Positions 1 to 9,924 of a DNA stretch of 64,000 nt are shown piece by piece. The notes under the pieces were generated by a model. It was given only the letters and a program-made list of their open reading frames with translations, was not told where the DNA came from and did not search any database. Every line of letters begins with the position of its first letter. The stretch's first letter is position 1. The stretch lies in assembly GCA_949752795.1 (NCBI GenBank), contig OX457068.1, forward strand, positions 58,283,582 through 58,347,581, written 5' to 3'. The translations under genes were made by a program, and so were the position numbers. This stretch comes from Hyperoodon ampullatus (Eukaryota; Chordata; Mammalia; Artiodactyla; Ziphiidae).

Positions 1-945
1 GTAAAACATTTTAGTCTTCAAGTTTGAAAGTCCATTTTTTTCTTCATCTCTTCACATCAGATGAGCAGTTATGTGAATCTGGATTGTCTTAGTTTTGGTT
101 GTTTGTTTGTCTCTCCCTCCCTTGTTCCCTTTCTCTCTTCTTCCTTCTCCTCTCTCCCTACATTTTTTATTTTTTTTATTTTTTGGCCTAACCTATAACA
201 CTTAAAGTTTTACACGTTATGGCCTGTTCATTTATACGTTGAGAATTGTATATATTTCAAATAAGATAGTCATTTTTTCTTACAAATACTGTTTTTTGTT
301 TTTTTATTTTTTTGTGGTTCACATTTCTCTTAGGTTTTAAGTACCTAAAGCAGGTTATAAAAATGTAGCTATCTGAATAATTGGCCGAAAGGTAACATGG
401 CAGCAGCTTTTCATATTGAGCCTAAAATATTTTTACATGTAAGCATAAATTGTCTTTCTGCAATAAATTTTTTTGTAATGAAAACTTAGTTTTCAAGCGC
501 TTTTAAAAATAGCTCCCCTAGACCTGTTAATGTAATATATCCTTTTTGATTAAAGCAAACTAATTTTTGGTCTTTTAAGACTAGAAGTCCTACTAATCCA
601 CCTAGCTTTTTTGCCTCATGGAACTTTAGGGAAAAGGAACAAACACAAATGAAAAGAGCAACACAGTAATAATCTTTGCAAATTAATGTGTTGCAAAGTC
701 ATGTGATTTTGTTTTGGAAGATAAATAATATCTCATTCTTTTGGTGCTGATTAAATATTTAATATCAAATGACAGAAAAGATTAAGAAGGTTAAATTTAG
801 GCAGAGTTTCAGAGAATGTCATTAATTATAATGTTTGTCACCAAATTCATATCTGTGAGTCTGCCTTGTTGGGGTGGGGTTCCCAGCTGGAAAGCAAGCA
901 TATAATTAAGAGATATCTTAGAAGCATATGGAATGTGACTTGTAT
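1..945. other. Unassigned AT-rich sequence
   Basis: No gene or repeat recognised. The stretch is AT-rich, with T-rich low-complexity tracts near 160-185 and 296-313. An AATAAA-like hexamer lies near 460, but no upstream reading frame supports a transcript end. Short frames in both strands look random. Confidence 0.5.
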
Positions 946-959
946 AAAACATACATCAG

Positions 960-1170
960 GGGCTTCCCTGGTGGTGCAGTGGTTGAGAGTCCGCCTGCCG
1001 ATGCAGTGGACACGGGTTTGTGCCCCGGTCCGGGAAGATCCCACATGCCGCGGAGCAGCTAGGCCCGTGAGCCATGGCCGCTGAGCCTGCGCATCCGGAG
1101 CCTGTGCTCTGCAACGAGAGAGGCCACAACAGTGAGAGGCCCGCGTACCGCCAAAAAAAAAAACCAAAAC
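960..1170 (+). mobile_element. CHR-2-type tRNA-derived SINE, near full length
   Basis: Non-autonomous retroposon copied by LINE-1 machinery. It begins GGGCTTCCCTGG and carries a pol III A-box-like tggtgcagtgg (972-982) and a B-box-like ggtttgtgccc (1015-1025). It ends in an A-rich tail. The 14-bp direct repeats aaaacatacatcag at 946-959 and 1171-1184 are identical, so both ends of the insertion are intact. The body is GC-rich and matches the family form seen repeatedly in this window. The overlapping short reading frames belong to the SINE and are not genes. Confidence 0.95.
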
Positions 1171-1184
1171 AAAACATACATCAG

Positions 1185-1487
1185 ATTAGAAAAATGATAA
1201 AGATGAAAAGGCCTTTGCAAATTATCATAAGAGAATAATGACTAACCTAATTGGCAAGCTTCATCCTCTCTCTTGCTTTTTCTTTGCTTCACATATTTCC
1301 ATCATTTTTTGTTGCCTAGAAGTTTATAACTGATCTGCATTCTTATTCTTTTAGTCCTATTTCTATTGGTACCAAAAAGTTCTCAATATGGCACTGCTGA
1401 AAGTGACCACTCCAACTTTCTGAACTCTTTTAATTATTTATTTGTAGCTTTTTAATTGACACTTAGTGGGTAGTTTTGTTACAGTTA
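1185..1487. other. Unassigned sequence
   Basis: AT-rich sequence between the SINE and a DNA-transposon fossil. I see no coding potential and no repeat I can name. Confidence 0.5.
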
Positions 1488-1666
1488 CAGAGGTTGGCAA
1501 ACATTTTCTCTAAAGGGCCAAGATAGTAAGTATCTTCAGCTTTGGAAAGCATATGATCTTGGTGATAACAACTGAACTCTGCTTTATGAGTAAAACAGTC
1601 ATAGACAACATGTAAACAAATGGCATGGCCAGATTTGACCCTCAGGCCATAATCTGCTGACCCCTG
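1488..1666 (+). mobile_element. hAT (Charlie/MER-like) DNA transposon fossil
   Basis: The left end cagaggttggcaaac and the reverse complement of the right end (ctgctgacccctg) match as imperfect terminal inverted repeats. The interior contains the phrase 'taaagggccaagatagtaa', familiar from a non-autonomous mammalian hAT family. The element is short (179 bp), has no transposase frame and is diverged. The 8-bp flanks no longer match convincingly. The exact family name is not certain. Confidence 0.75.
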
Positions 1667-2412
1667 TTTGAATTAACTATAGGGCAAACTGTATCATCTT
1701 AATTATCTTTATAAAATCCATAACATTTTGCATAGATAGTAACATGTATATTTATATTACATGCTCTATATTTTTTGGACTAGTGTGAAATTGTATAATG
1801 GTAAACACTGACAACTAGTAAGGAGGGTTGATCATGAGTAACCTTGTAGTCCATGCTAACTTGGTAGGGATTATGAGGGAGATAGAGCTTTCTAGGAAGG
1901 AAGACAGGTATTGACTGAAGATGGATAGCGGCTTTGGTTTTGCAGAAAGTATGTTGGTTCTGGGTGGTGAGCCTACATCAGAAAGAAAAATGATTCATCA
2001 GTATCAATTTCTATTGCTCACAGCAACCTCTGTGCTCTTACTATTTTCCCCAAATGCCATTGTTTTTATAATGTAGTCTGTATTTTCCTTTACTATCATT
2101 GCCATTCAGATTCTTTGGCAAGTTTTACAGTGTTTCAAGCACAACGCTTGCTTTGAGTTTGAAGAAAGTGTTTGTGAGGACACAGTGCTTTAATTAAAAA
2201 TTATGAGTGTACTGTAGTATTCAGAGTGAGATTTCTGAGGGAAAGAAAATGTGGATAGCAGCCACTGTGAGTGGGGCTATCAGAAAAAAATAAAGTGTGG
2301 TTCACATCCCTAAATAAGGGGTTGATACAACCTGATTTTTGTTATTCTCCGTATACTAGGGTTGTATGTTCCCCAGCTCATTTGTTTTATAGAGTTTTCT
2401 GGTGGGTATATA
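1667..2412. other. Unassigned sequence
   Basis: No gene or named repeat recognised. Open frames are short and in no coherent context. Confidence 0.5.
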
Positions 2413-2612
2413 TTATAACAACAATAGTCAACATTATTTATAAGGGCTTACTATTACATATCAGGATTATGCTAATTGCTTCATATGCATTATATCACTA
2501 TTCTGTATAGCAGTCCTGATGGAGAATTGTCTCCCCGTTTTCCAGAACTTTAAGGCAAGTGAATCATCTGCCCAACGTAAGGCTGCAAAGTGAGAACAGA
2601 GTTAAGTGTTTT
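2413..2612 (-). repeat. MIR SINE, antisense
   Basis: Diverged copy of the ancient mammalian-wide interspersed repeat, in reverse orientation. The order of segments follows reverse-complement MIR: a last-exon-like 'ttataagggcttac' start, the 'cattatatcac' segment, 'cccgttttccag', then 'aaggctgcaaagtgagaaca'. It is probably a fixed remnant older than the placental radiation. Confidence 0.75.
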
Positions 2613-3280
2613 AAGTTGAGTTACTCAGATTCCAGTGATCCCAGTCTTGACCATCAAAATATCCTGGCCTTCATTTCTCACTGAGAGGTAATGGTACTGA
2701 CCTCTAGTATGCACATGTGTAAGTATGTGGTTCATTAGACTTGAATCCCCCCAAACAAAGCCTGTTCCTTATTTTTTTTATTTTTTTATTTTTTTGTCAT
2801 GAACAGGATTACCAAAGGTATGGGCAGTAGTCAACAAATTAAACAAATTTCTAAGAAACTGAGTCGTGTCATCATGCCACATGTTCATACTTGCCTTGAA
2901 ATAGGAAATAAGTCATTCAGTAAAAACATACAGGCAAAATAAATCTTAAACATGCAACTGTTAACCTACAATCACGATGTACTTTATATTTTTGCACGTA
3001 GATCTAACATTGCAATTAAAAAAAAACAGATTGAGACTTAGGAGGATTGGGGAGTTGGGGTAGGCAGGTAAATTTCAAAAACAACATGAATTTTCTATAA
3101 TTAATACAGAAAATACACTGGTTTTCCCAAATGAATAATTTGATATGTTAACACTTCACCATAAAGAATGCATGCCACCTGGATGGGATCCTGGCACAGG
3201 AAAAGGACATTAGCTAAAAACTAAAGAAATCTAAATAAAGTGTGGACTAGTTCAAAACAAAACATAGAATTAATAGCCTC
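2613..3280. other. Unassigned sequence
   Basis: Nothing recognised apart from a T-rich stretch at about 2768-2797 and an A-run near 3017. Confidence 0.5.
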
Positions 3281-3294
3281 AAAGTATAAGGCAG

Positions 3295-3496
3295 AGGACT
3301 TCCCTGGTGGTCCAGTGGTCCAGCGGTTAAGAATCTGCCTTCCAATGCAGGGGGCATGGGTTTGATCCCTGCTCAGAGAACTAAGATCCCACATGCTGTG
3401 GGGCAACTAAGCCTGCACGCCACAACTAGAGAGACGCCTGCAACGAACAGCCCGTGCACCCCAACAAAGACCCAGCACAGCCACACACACGCAAAA
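3295..3496 (+). mobile_element. Older CHR-type (CHR-1-like) tRNA-derived SINE
   Basis: It starts ggacttccctggtggtcc and continues through a tRNA-like head (gggtttgatccctg resembles a B box) to a short A-run after a CA-rich segment. Direct repeats aaagtataaggcag at 3281-3294 and 3497-3510 are identical over 14 bp. The body differs clearly from the CHR-2-like copies and resembles the longer CHR form shared more widely in Cetartiodactyla. It contains a small internal duplication, 'tccagtgg' followed by 'tccagcgg'. Confidence 0.9.
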
Positions 3497-3529
3497 AAAG
3501 TATAAGGCAGTTACTTTGTAGAAAACCCC

Positions 3530-4300
3530 ACAATTTGAGTTTGTCTAATTTTCCTCAAGATTTGTTCATTTTTGGTGGGCCAAAAATGCCATGTACTTCT
3601 CAAGGCCTCTTTTCAGAAAGCACATGATGTGAATTTGTCCCATTCCTGTTGGTAGTTACTTTTATTACTTGGTTAAGATGTGTTTTCCAACTTTCTTCAC
3701 TCTGAAGTTAATTTGTATTTGATACTTACAAATTAGTGAGCAATTTATAAGTGTTTTATGGGGAGATACTTTGAAACTATGCAAATATCTTGTTCTTTAC
3801 CACACTTGTACCCACCAGTTTTAGCACAGGTTGATGATTCTTGCCTGAATCAAGTATTACTATGGTGAAAGCCAAATGGTGATTTTTTTTTAATTCAGTT
3901 TTCTTTCTACACTTGTTAGTTAGTGATCTACTGTTAGGTAGAGCTCTCCTTTTTCCATTATTTATTCATTTATTTATATTAGGATGGACTCTTTTATTTT
4001 ATTGTACAATGCATTCCTATCATCACTTATTTTGTTGGTAAAATTGCCCCAGGACTGACCTGACTTCAGTCTGGTGCGTATGTCCCTGACATGACTTGGA
4101 TGTTCTTGAGCCCTTTCTTCCCTTTTGGCACAAGATGATCCAGGCTCATCTTACGCTTTATGTGCCCCAGCCCTGGAGTAAGCCATTTCTCTAAAGAGTC
4201 CTAGCTCTTTTCTGGTTCAATTTTACCAGATAGCTCCCCAAATAAGGTGCTTAAATTTTCTAAAATAGAAGTTATTATAGCATCCCAGTATTGCCATTCT
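3530..4300 (+). mobile_element. Ancient LINE-1-like repeat remnant
   Basis: Several phrases match a common old mammalian interspersed repeat I associate with L1M-type elements: 'gcacatgatgtgaatttgtc', 'gatgattcttgcctgaatca', 'tccaggctcatcttacg' and 'ggagtaagccatttctc'. The segments are in the expected order, so this is one diverged insertion rather than chance matches. The subfamily is not known to me. Confidence 0.6.
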
Positions 4301-5033
4301 AAAACTCTGGAGTCTAAACAGGGGGGGATGTAGATATAAATAAGCTCAGTAGTAGAGTAATCCATATCTGAATGAACCATAGAATTTAGCTATTCAGTTC
4401 TTCTCAGCTTTAGGTCATCACCACCACTATCTTCCTTGAGACCATCAGGGCCAGTCTTATCATGTTCTTTATCTCTGTTTGTTAGCACAAAGGAAACGAG
4501 ACCTCCGTAGGTCAATGATAATGGTCTCTCATTCCCATACAGCTTTGTACAACCCCCATCTCTCAAACCCCTGGAGTTCCTTGGGCCATCATCAACAGAA
4601 TCTGTCGGTGTCAAATTTACCTTCCATGCTGTAAAACTAGATACTACACACATTTTTTTTTCCTGTTCTCTCTTTTTAGAAGAAAAATGCAAGTAAAACC
4701 AAGCAAGTTAGTTAAAGGAATTCAGTAAAGTTAACTAAAAAAAAAAATCTCAAAAAGTATATCCATCCTAATGTACACACATTTCCAGCCATCAAAGAAA
4801 ACCAATGATGTGTAGTTAACTTTAATATTGAATGGTTAGTACAATGACTAGCTCAATAAGTGTTTGAAAAATGAGTAAAAGAATGGTTAATTCCCAATTA
4901 ACAACATTAATTAGAACTTCCTTCACCAACTTTAGTTTCAATAGGCTAGTTTCTTGCTCAAACATTTTATTATCAATCTAATAAAAAGAGATCTGAGACA
5001 TTAAAAAAAAAGGTTTAACATAAACTTAGTATA
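4301..5033. other. Unassigned sequence with a 100-codon antisense frame
   Basis: A minus-strand frame of 100 codons lies at 4390-4692. Its product is rich in charged and small residues, with no motif I recognise. It may be the tail of the old repeat upstream. There is no coding context (no splice sites with partners, no CpG island), so I do not call a gene. Confidence 0.4.
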
Positions 5034-5530
5034 TAAAACTGCAATTCCACTCCTAGGTATCTACCCAAGGTAAATTAAAACATACTCACATAAAGACTTG
5101 TATACAATTGTTCCTAGCAGGATTCATAGTAACTCCAAAGTGGAACAACACAAATGTCCAACTGATGAATGGCTAAGCAAAATGTGATACATTCATACAA
5201 TAGGGTACTATTCAGCACTAAAAAAGAACTACTTATACTGCAACAATATGCTAAGTGAAAGAAGCCAGACACAAAAGACCACATACTATAAGCTTTCATT
5301 TACCAGTGAAGGTAAATCTTCAGCAGAAAGCACATCAGAGGCTGCCAGGGGCTGGGTATGGAAATGGGAATTGATTGGAAAGGGACACTGAGGGAACTTT
5401 ATGCAATGATGGAAATGTTCCAAAACTGGAACATTTACTACATGTACTAAGTTTACAACTACATTTACTAAAAAGCATAGAATTATGTTTTATGACATAT
5501 AAGTCATACCTCAGTGATGCTGGTTTTAAG
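5034..5530 (+). mobile_element. Old LINE-1 3' end (L1M-like), sense
   Basis: It reads in the order of the LINE-1 ORF2 C-terminus and 3' UTR: 'caattccactcctaggtat', a 'gatgaatggctaagcaaaat' segment, 'aagccagacacaaaagacc', then a G-rich 3' UTR 'ggctgccaggggctgg'. It is heavily 5'-truncated and diverged with multiple stops, so it is not coding. Confidence 0.85.
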
Positions 5531-5544
5531 ATAAGTGATCCTAA

Positions 5545-6274
5545 GCAACTCACGGTCTAAAGCCAGGAAACACTGGTTTTCTACCTCACAGGAGCCAGGA
5601 AGACGTGGCTCACAGCAGTCCCAAGAGGCACTTTCACGGCGACTTCTTCCCAAACCACCCCTTCCAGCCCGTGTCCACCTGGACATCACCACGATCTCCA
5701 GCTTCACCTGCGCTGTAGTCGCTGTCCTGGCAGACACCACCTCCTCCAGCACTGCTCTCCCAAGTCGTGGGAAAGCGACCCGATACACATTTCCAGGGTT
5801 TCTGGCATGGCAGATGAGAAGGACCGACCAGCCCAGGCCACTGCAGGGGAAGAAGAGGAGCCCAGGAAGCGATGGAGGAGCCGAGCGAGGTGTGGGGCTA
5901 CACACGCCCTCAGACACCAAGTTCCTTAGAAGTCCACCCAGCTCAGTGCAAGATACCAAGTCCAGTTATGAAAAGAAGGCCAAATTGGTATTCTAGGACA
6001 ATTGTAACTCTTCTTTTTGGACTAGGTGATAAATTTGTATGGCATTCCAAAACATATGCTAGGAATGCCCAGGGTGCTGGTCCACTTGACAGTGTTACTG
6101 CTGTAAGCAGCTACCATCAGCTGCCAGGTAGAGGTTTTGTCTTGTCTTTCCTTTGGGAAAAAAGCCACATACACATGCTGCCACAGAACCAGCAGAAGCA
6201 GAATTAGCCTTCAAATAGATGCACCTAACCAAAATTTCCTCAAGAGCATCTCTCTGAATCCAAAGGCTATTTAG
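5545..6274. other. GC-rich orphan block, possible retropseudogene
   Basis: Unlike its AT-rich surroundings, roughly 5580-5950 is GC-rich with several CpGs. It carries overlapping open frames: 153 codons (+, 5535-5996), 111 codons (+, 5872-6207) and 151 codons (-, 5504-5959). None has a motif I recognise. A frame beginning ATG at 5808 encodes an acidic run (GEEEEP) and then closes. The composition suggests a copied mRNA or 5' exon of a GC-rich gene dropped between two LINE-1 3' ends. The flanks show no clear poly-A tail or direct repeats. Function unknown. Confidence 0.35.
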
Positions 6275-6288
6275 AACTTGTTCTCAAA

Positions 6289-7014
6289 TGCAAATCAAAA
6301 CCACAATGAGATATCACTTCACACTTATCAAAATTGCTATCATCAAAAAGTCTACAAATGATAAGTGCTGGAGAAGGTGTGGAGAAAAGGGAACCCTCTT
6401 ACACTGTGAGAATGTAAATTGGTGCAATCACTATGGAGAACAGTATGGATGTTCCTTAAAAAACTAAAAGTAGACCTACCATATGACCCAGCAATCCCAC
6501 TCCTGGGCATATATCTGGAAAAGATGAAAACTCTAATTTGAAAAGATGCATGCACTCCAATGTTCATAGCAGCACTATTTATAATAGCCAAGACATGGAA
6601 GCAATCAGTCAACAGATGAATGGATAAAGAAGCTGTGTTACATATATACAATGGAATATTACTTAGCCATCAAATAGAATGAAGTGTTACCATTTGCAGC
6701 AACATGAATGGAACTAGAAATTATCATACTAAGTGAAGTAAGTCAGACATAGAAAGACAAATACCATATGATATCACTTATATGTGGAATCTAAAAAATA
6801 ATACAAATGAATCTATTTATAAATAGAAACAGACTCACAGACAGAAAACAAACATGGTTACCAAAGGGAAAATGGGGGTGAAGGACAAATTAGGAATATG
6901 GATTAACAGATACACACTACTTTATATAAAATAGGTAAACAACAAGGCTTTACTGTATAACACAGGGAAAAATACTCAATATCTTGTAAGAAACTATAAC
7001 AAAATAATCTGAAA

Positions 7015-7085
<71 letters not shown>

Positions 7086-7171
7086 GAATCACTTTGCTGT
7101 ATACCTAAAACTAACACCATGTTGTAAATCAACTATACTTCTATTTAAAAATATATATATATATATATATA
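6289..7171 (+). mobile_element. LINE-1 3' fragment with 14-bp target-site duplication
   Basis: A 5'-truncated LINE-1 covering the last part of ORF2 and the 3' UTR in sense orientation. The ORF2 C-terminal segment includes 'gtgctggagaaggtgtggag' and 'atatgacccagcaatcccac'. The 3' UTR matches other cetartiodactyl-type LINE-1 ends in this window, including 'caacaaggctttactgtata'. Identical 14-bp direct repeats aacttgttctcaaa lie at 6275-6288 and 7172-7185. The tail has become (TA)-rich. Several stops break the ORF2 remnant. Confidence 0.93.
7019..7083. repeat. (TA)n microsatellite inside the LINE-1 3' UTR
   Basis: An uninterrupted TA dinucleotide run of about 62 bp, located inside the LINE-1 between its 3' UTR segments. 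It is likely polymorphic in length and able to form cruciforms. A second, shorter TA run replaces the tail at about 7149-7171. Confidence 0.97.
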
Positions 7172-7185
7172 AACTTGTTCTCAAA

Positions 7186-7399
7186 CGTTATTGTGCTTCC
7201 CTGTGAGAGCACTTATATCCCAGTCCACCTCAATTAAATGACTCACTTCTGCCTACCCGCCCACAGTACTGGTAGTTATACCAGAATCTCAATAGTGAGC
7301 CCCTCACACATCAGTGCCATCCCATTTAGTCTGTCACTGAACGAGAGTCCCAAAAAATGCAATTAGAGAATCGTGGCCAGGTAGTCTCATGTCTTCATA
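7186..7399. other. Unassigned sequence
   Basis: Resembles ordinary intergenic sequence. Nothing recognised. Confidence 0.45.
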
Positions 7400-7578
7400 C
7401 CTTCCTGGCTGCTTTCTCAGTCTCCTTTGTGGACCCTTTCCCTCTGATCAATCTCTAAATGTTGAGCTAACATAGTGCTTGTGGCTGGGACCATTTGTTC
7501 TTTCTATCTTCTCTCTCATGGGTGATCTCATCCACTCCTGTGGAGTTAAGTGCCAATTACATGCTGATACCCAGGGCC
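7400..7578 (+). mobile_element. L2 LINE fragment, sense
   Basis: A diverged piece of the L2 reverse-transcriptase region. 'tctaaatgttgagc', 'tatcttctctctcatgggtg', 'atctcatccactcctgtgg' and 'catgctgatacccag' follow the order of the L2 segment that encodes the GVPQGSVLGP...ADD stretch in intact elements. The frame is destroyed. Confidence 0.55.
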
Positions 7579-7579
7579 A

Positions 7580-7700
7580 GCTTCATGGGCATAGCACTAC
7601 CTGTGCAGTTGCACACGACTCCACATTCACAAGTCCCTGAGCTTAGTTTAATGGTCTGCTGATGCTGTGTTAAAAGCCTTAGTAATTTTATCTTGGTGTT
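7580..7700. mobile_element. Possible DNA-transposon fragment
   Basis: 'gggccagcttcatgggcat' and 'gtttaatggtctgctgatgc' resemble a widespread old mammalian repeat that I take to be a DNA-transposon remnant. No inverted ends are visible. Low certainty. Confidence 0.3.
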
Positions 7701-8040
7701 TTGTTAGTAAGTCTGATGGAGTAGTGCAACGTGAGCAGGGAGCAGAAGAGATACCTGTGATATGTGGTCTACCACCATTCCTTGCCATACGTTAGCATCT
7801 ACAGTGCCCCAGGAGCACAGAATTCTGGTAGGCCCACCATACACAGGGTTCAGTGAGACTCAAAGAGAGAACAAGATGATTGCAGTGTATCTATGACTGA
7901 AAGTGGGAGCACTGACTGCTTCAAGAAGCCACACTTACCATTTGAACCAGAACTTACTTTGAACACAGAAAAAAGACAATGGTGTTCTAAGAACACAAAC
8001 AGCCAAGAAACTCTACACACGTCCTGAAATGTCAGGGAAC
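7701..8040. other. Unassigned sequence
   Basis: No repeat or gene recognised between the putative transposon fragment and the GT microsatellite. Confidence 0.45.
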
Positions 8041-8042
8041 TC

Positions 8043-8069
8043 GTGCGTGTGTGTGTGTGTGTGTGTGCT
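8043..8069. repeat. (GT)n microsatellite
   Basis: Alternating GT tract of about 26 bp, with one interrupting C near its start. Confidence 0.95.
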
Positions 8070-8147
8070 GTGGGGGCCAGATGATAGTATGAAGGTTAAG
8101 GCCCATCCAGTGCACAGCAGGGCCCAGTATGAGACTTCCTTCTGCAA

Positions 8148-8973
8148 CTATATATATATATATATTTTTAATTGAGGTATAATTGACACATAACATTGTG
8201 TAAATATAAGGTGTACAATGTGTTGGTTTGGTACATTTATATATTGCAGTATGATTAGTAGCATTAGCTAACACTTTTTTCATGTTACATATTTGTCATT
8301 TTTTTATGTGCTGAGAACAGTTGAAATTTAGTTTCTTAGTAACTTTGAAATTCATAATACAGTATTGTTGACTATAATCACTATGTTGTGTATTAGTTCT
8401 CCAGAACTTATTTATCTACTGGTTATAAGTTTGTACTCTTAAAACAATTTCTCCCCAATTCCCCCACCCCCTTATAACTTCTATTCTACCCTCTGTTTTT
8501 ACAAGTTCAGTGTTTTTAGATTCTACATATAAGTGATATCATACAGCATTTGTCCTTCTCTGTCTGACTTATCTCACTTAGCATAAAGCCTTCAGGGTCC
8601 ATCCATGTTGTCACAAATAGTAGGCATTCCTTCTTTGCCATGGCTGAAAAATATTCCATTGTATATATATACCACATCTTCTTTGTCCATTCATCCAATG
8701 ACAGATACTTAGGTTGTTTATCTTGGCTATCGTGAATAATGCTTCAGTGAACATGGGTATGCAGATAACCCTTCGAGACACTAATTTTAACTCATTCAGA
8801 TATATATCCGGGAGTGGGATTGCTGGATCATATGGTAGTACAATTTTTAGTTTTTTGAGAAACTGTCATACTCTTGCCCATAATGGCTGCACCAATTTGC
8901 ATCCCCACCAATAGGTTTCTCCACATCCTTACCAGCAATTGTTATTTCTTTTTGATAAAAACCATGCTAACAG
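8148..8973 (-). mobile_element. Old LINE-1 3' end, antisense (left part)
   Basis: Reverse-complement LINE-1 3' UTR and ORF2 C-terminus. It starts with an A-tail decayed to (TA)n, then the 'attgaggtataattgacaca' 3' UTR signature, then the ORF2 stretch ending near 'ctccacatccttaccagc'. The element continues after the inserted SINE at 9207-9245. It is 5'-truncated and not coding. Confidence 0.9.
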
Positions 8974-9196
8974 GGCTTCCCTGGTGGCGCAGTGGTTGAG
9001 GGCCCGCCTGCCGATGCAGGGGACACGGGTTCGTGCCCCAGTCTGGGAAGAGCCCACATGCCGCGGAGCGGCTGGGCCCGTGAGCCATGGCCATGGGGCC
9101 TGCGCGTCCGGAGCCTGTGCTCCGCAACGGGAGGGACCACAAGAGTGAGAGGCCTGCGTACTGCAAAAAAACAAAACAAAACAAAACAAAGCAAAA
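8974..9196 (+). mobile_element. CHR-2-type SINE inserted in an antisense LINE-1
   Basis: Near-complete element with A-box-like tggcgcagtgg (8985-8995), B-box-like ggttcgtgccc (9028-9038) and a (CAAAA)n-type tail. The flanking repeats atgctaacag (8964-8973) and atcctaacag (9197-9206) match at 9 of 10 positions. The LINE-1 sequence is interrupted exactly here and resumes afterwards, so the SINE is the younger insertion. Confidence 0.95.
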
Positions 9197-9206
9197 ATCC
9201 TAACAG

Positions 9207-9245
9207 GTGTGAGGCAATATCTCATTGTCATTTTGATTCATCTGC
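9207..9245 (-). mobile_element. Old LINE-1, antisense (right part)
   Basis: 'gtgaggcaatatctcattg' is the reverse complement of the LINE-1 ORF2 segment that directly follows the interruption point at 8973. It ends within about 40 bp. Confidence 0.8.
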
Positions 9246-9647
9246 AAGTCTTTTAATTTCACATACTCCTGGGTTTAGTCATTTTCTTCTAGGACCAACA
9301 GCTGCACCCGAAAGAGCTCACTCTTTCAACCATCCACCTTGTACTGATCCTAGGTCACCAGCCTAGACTTCTGATTCCCTCAAGGATATTTTACTTTGAG
9401 GTCCTGGCTATCCTCCTTTTAGGCGGCAGCTGTTCCCATAATATTCCTTTATCTCTGAATCTCAGAAAGGAAAAACAAATGGCAATAAGGTGCCATTTTT
9501 TTTAACTCAGAGTCGTTTGAGATCCTCATGCAAATTGCTCCATCTACTCTCACAAAGTTTGCATGCAGAGATAGGGCTGGAGAAGATGTCAACTCCCTAA
9601 ATCAAGCCAAAAGTCCCCTCCCATGCCTTCCTGGTGTACATCAGTGT
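9246..9647. other. Unassigned sequence
   Basis: No gene or repeat recognised. A 124-codon plus-strand frame that starts inside the SINE (8992) runs into this block and has no independent support. Confidence 0.5.
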
Positions 9648-9905
9648 AGCACAGTGGTTATGAACATAGGTGCCAGAGCCAGAGTGCCTGCATTCTAATT
9701 CCAGGCTTACTCATATCTTGCCTGGGTGACATTGAGGAAATTGCTTATCTTCTCTGTAACCAGATTTCTTCTCTTTAAAAAAATGGGATAATAATAGAAT
9801 TTACCTCATAAAGTTGTTGTGAGGTTTAAATAATTGTTCCATGAAAAGGGCACGTAACAGTGCCTGGCCTATACTAAGCATTATGAAACTGTCCTCTATT
9901 ATTAA
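9648..9905 (+). repeat. MIR SINE, near full length, sense
   Basis: It covers the whole MIR from the tRNA-like head 'gtagcacagtggttatgaac', through the conserved core 'aaatgggataataataga', to the tail 'acagtgcctggcctatac'. About 258 bp long, close to the usual complete length of about 260 bp. Diverged, as expected of an ancient element. Confidence 0.93.
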
Positions 9906-9924
9906 TCTTTAATGGGTAAAAATG

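Noticed and set aside
960..1170. tRNA gene
   Set aside because: A- and B-box-like words are present, but there is no cloverleaf. The element is a tRNA-derived SINE with a tail and target-site duplications.
5504..5959. 151-codon minus-strand frame as a gene
   Set aside because: It is the complement of the GC-rich block. Low stop density on both strands follows from high GC, and there is no recognisable domain.
6950..7132. Minus-strand frame of repeating Tyr-Ile
   Set aside because: It is only the translation of the (TA)n microsatellite.
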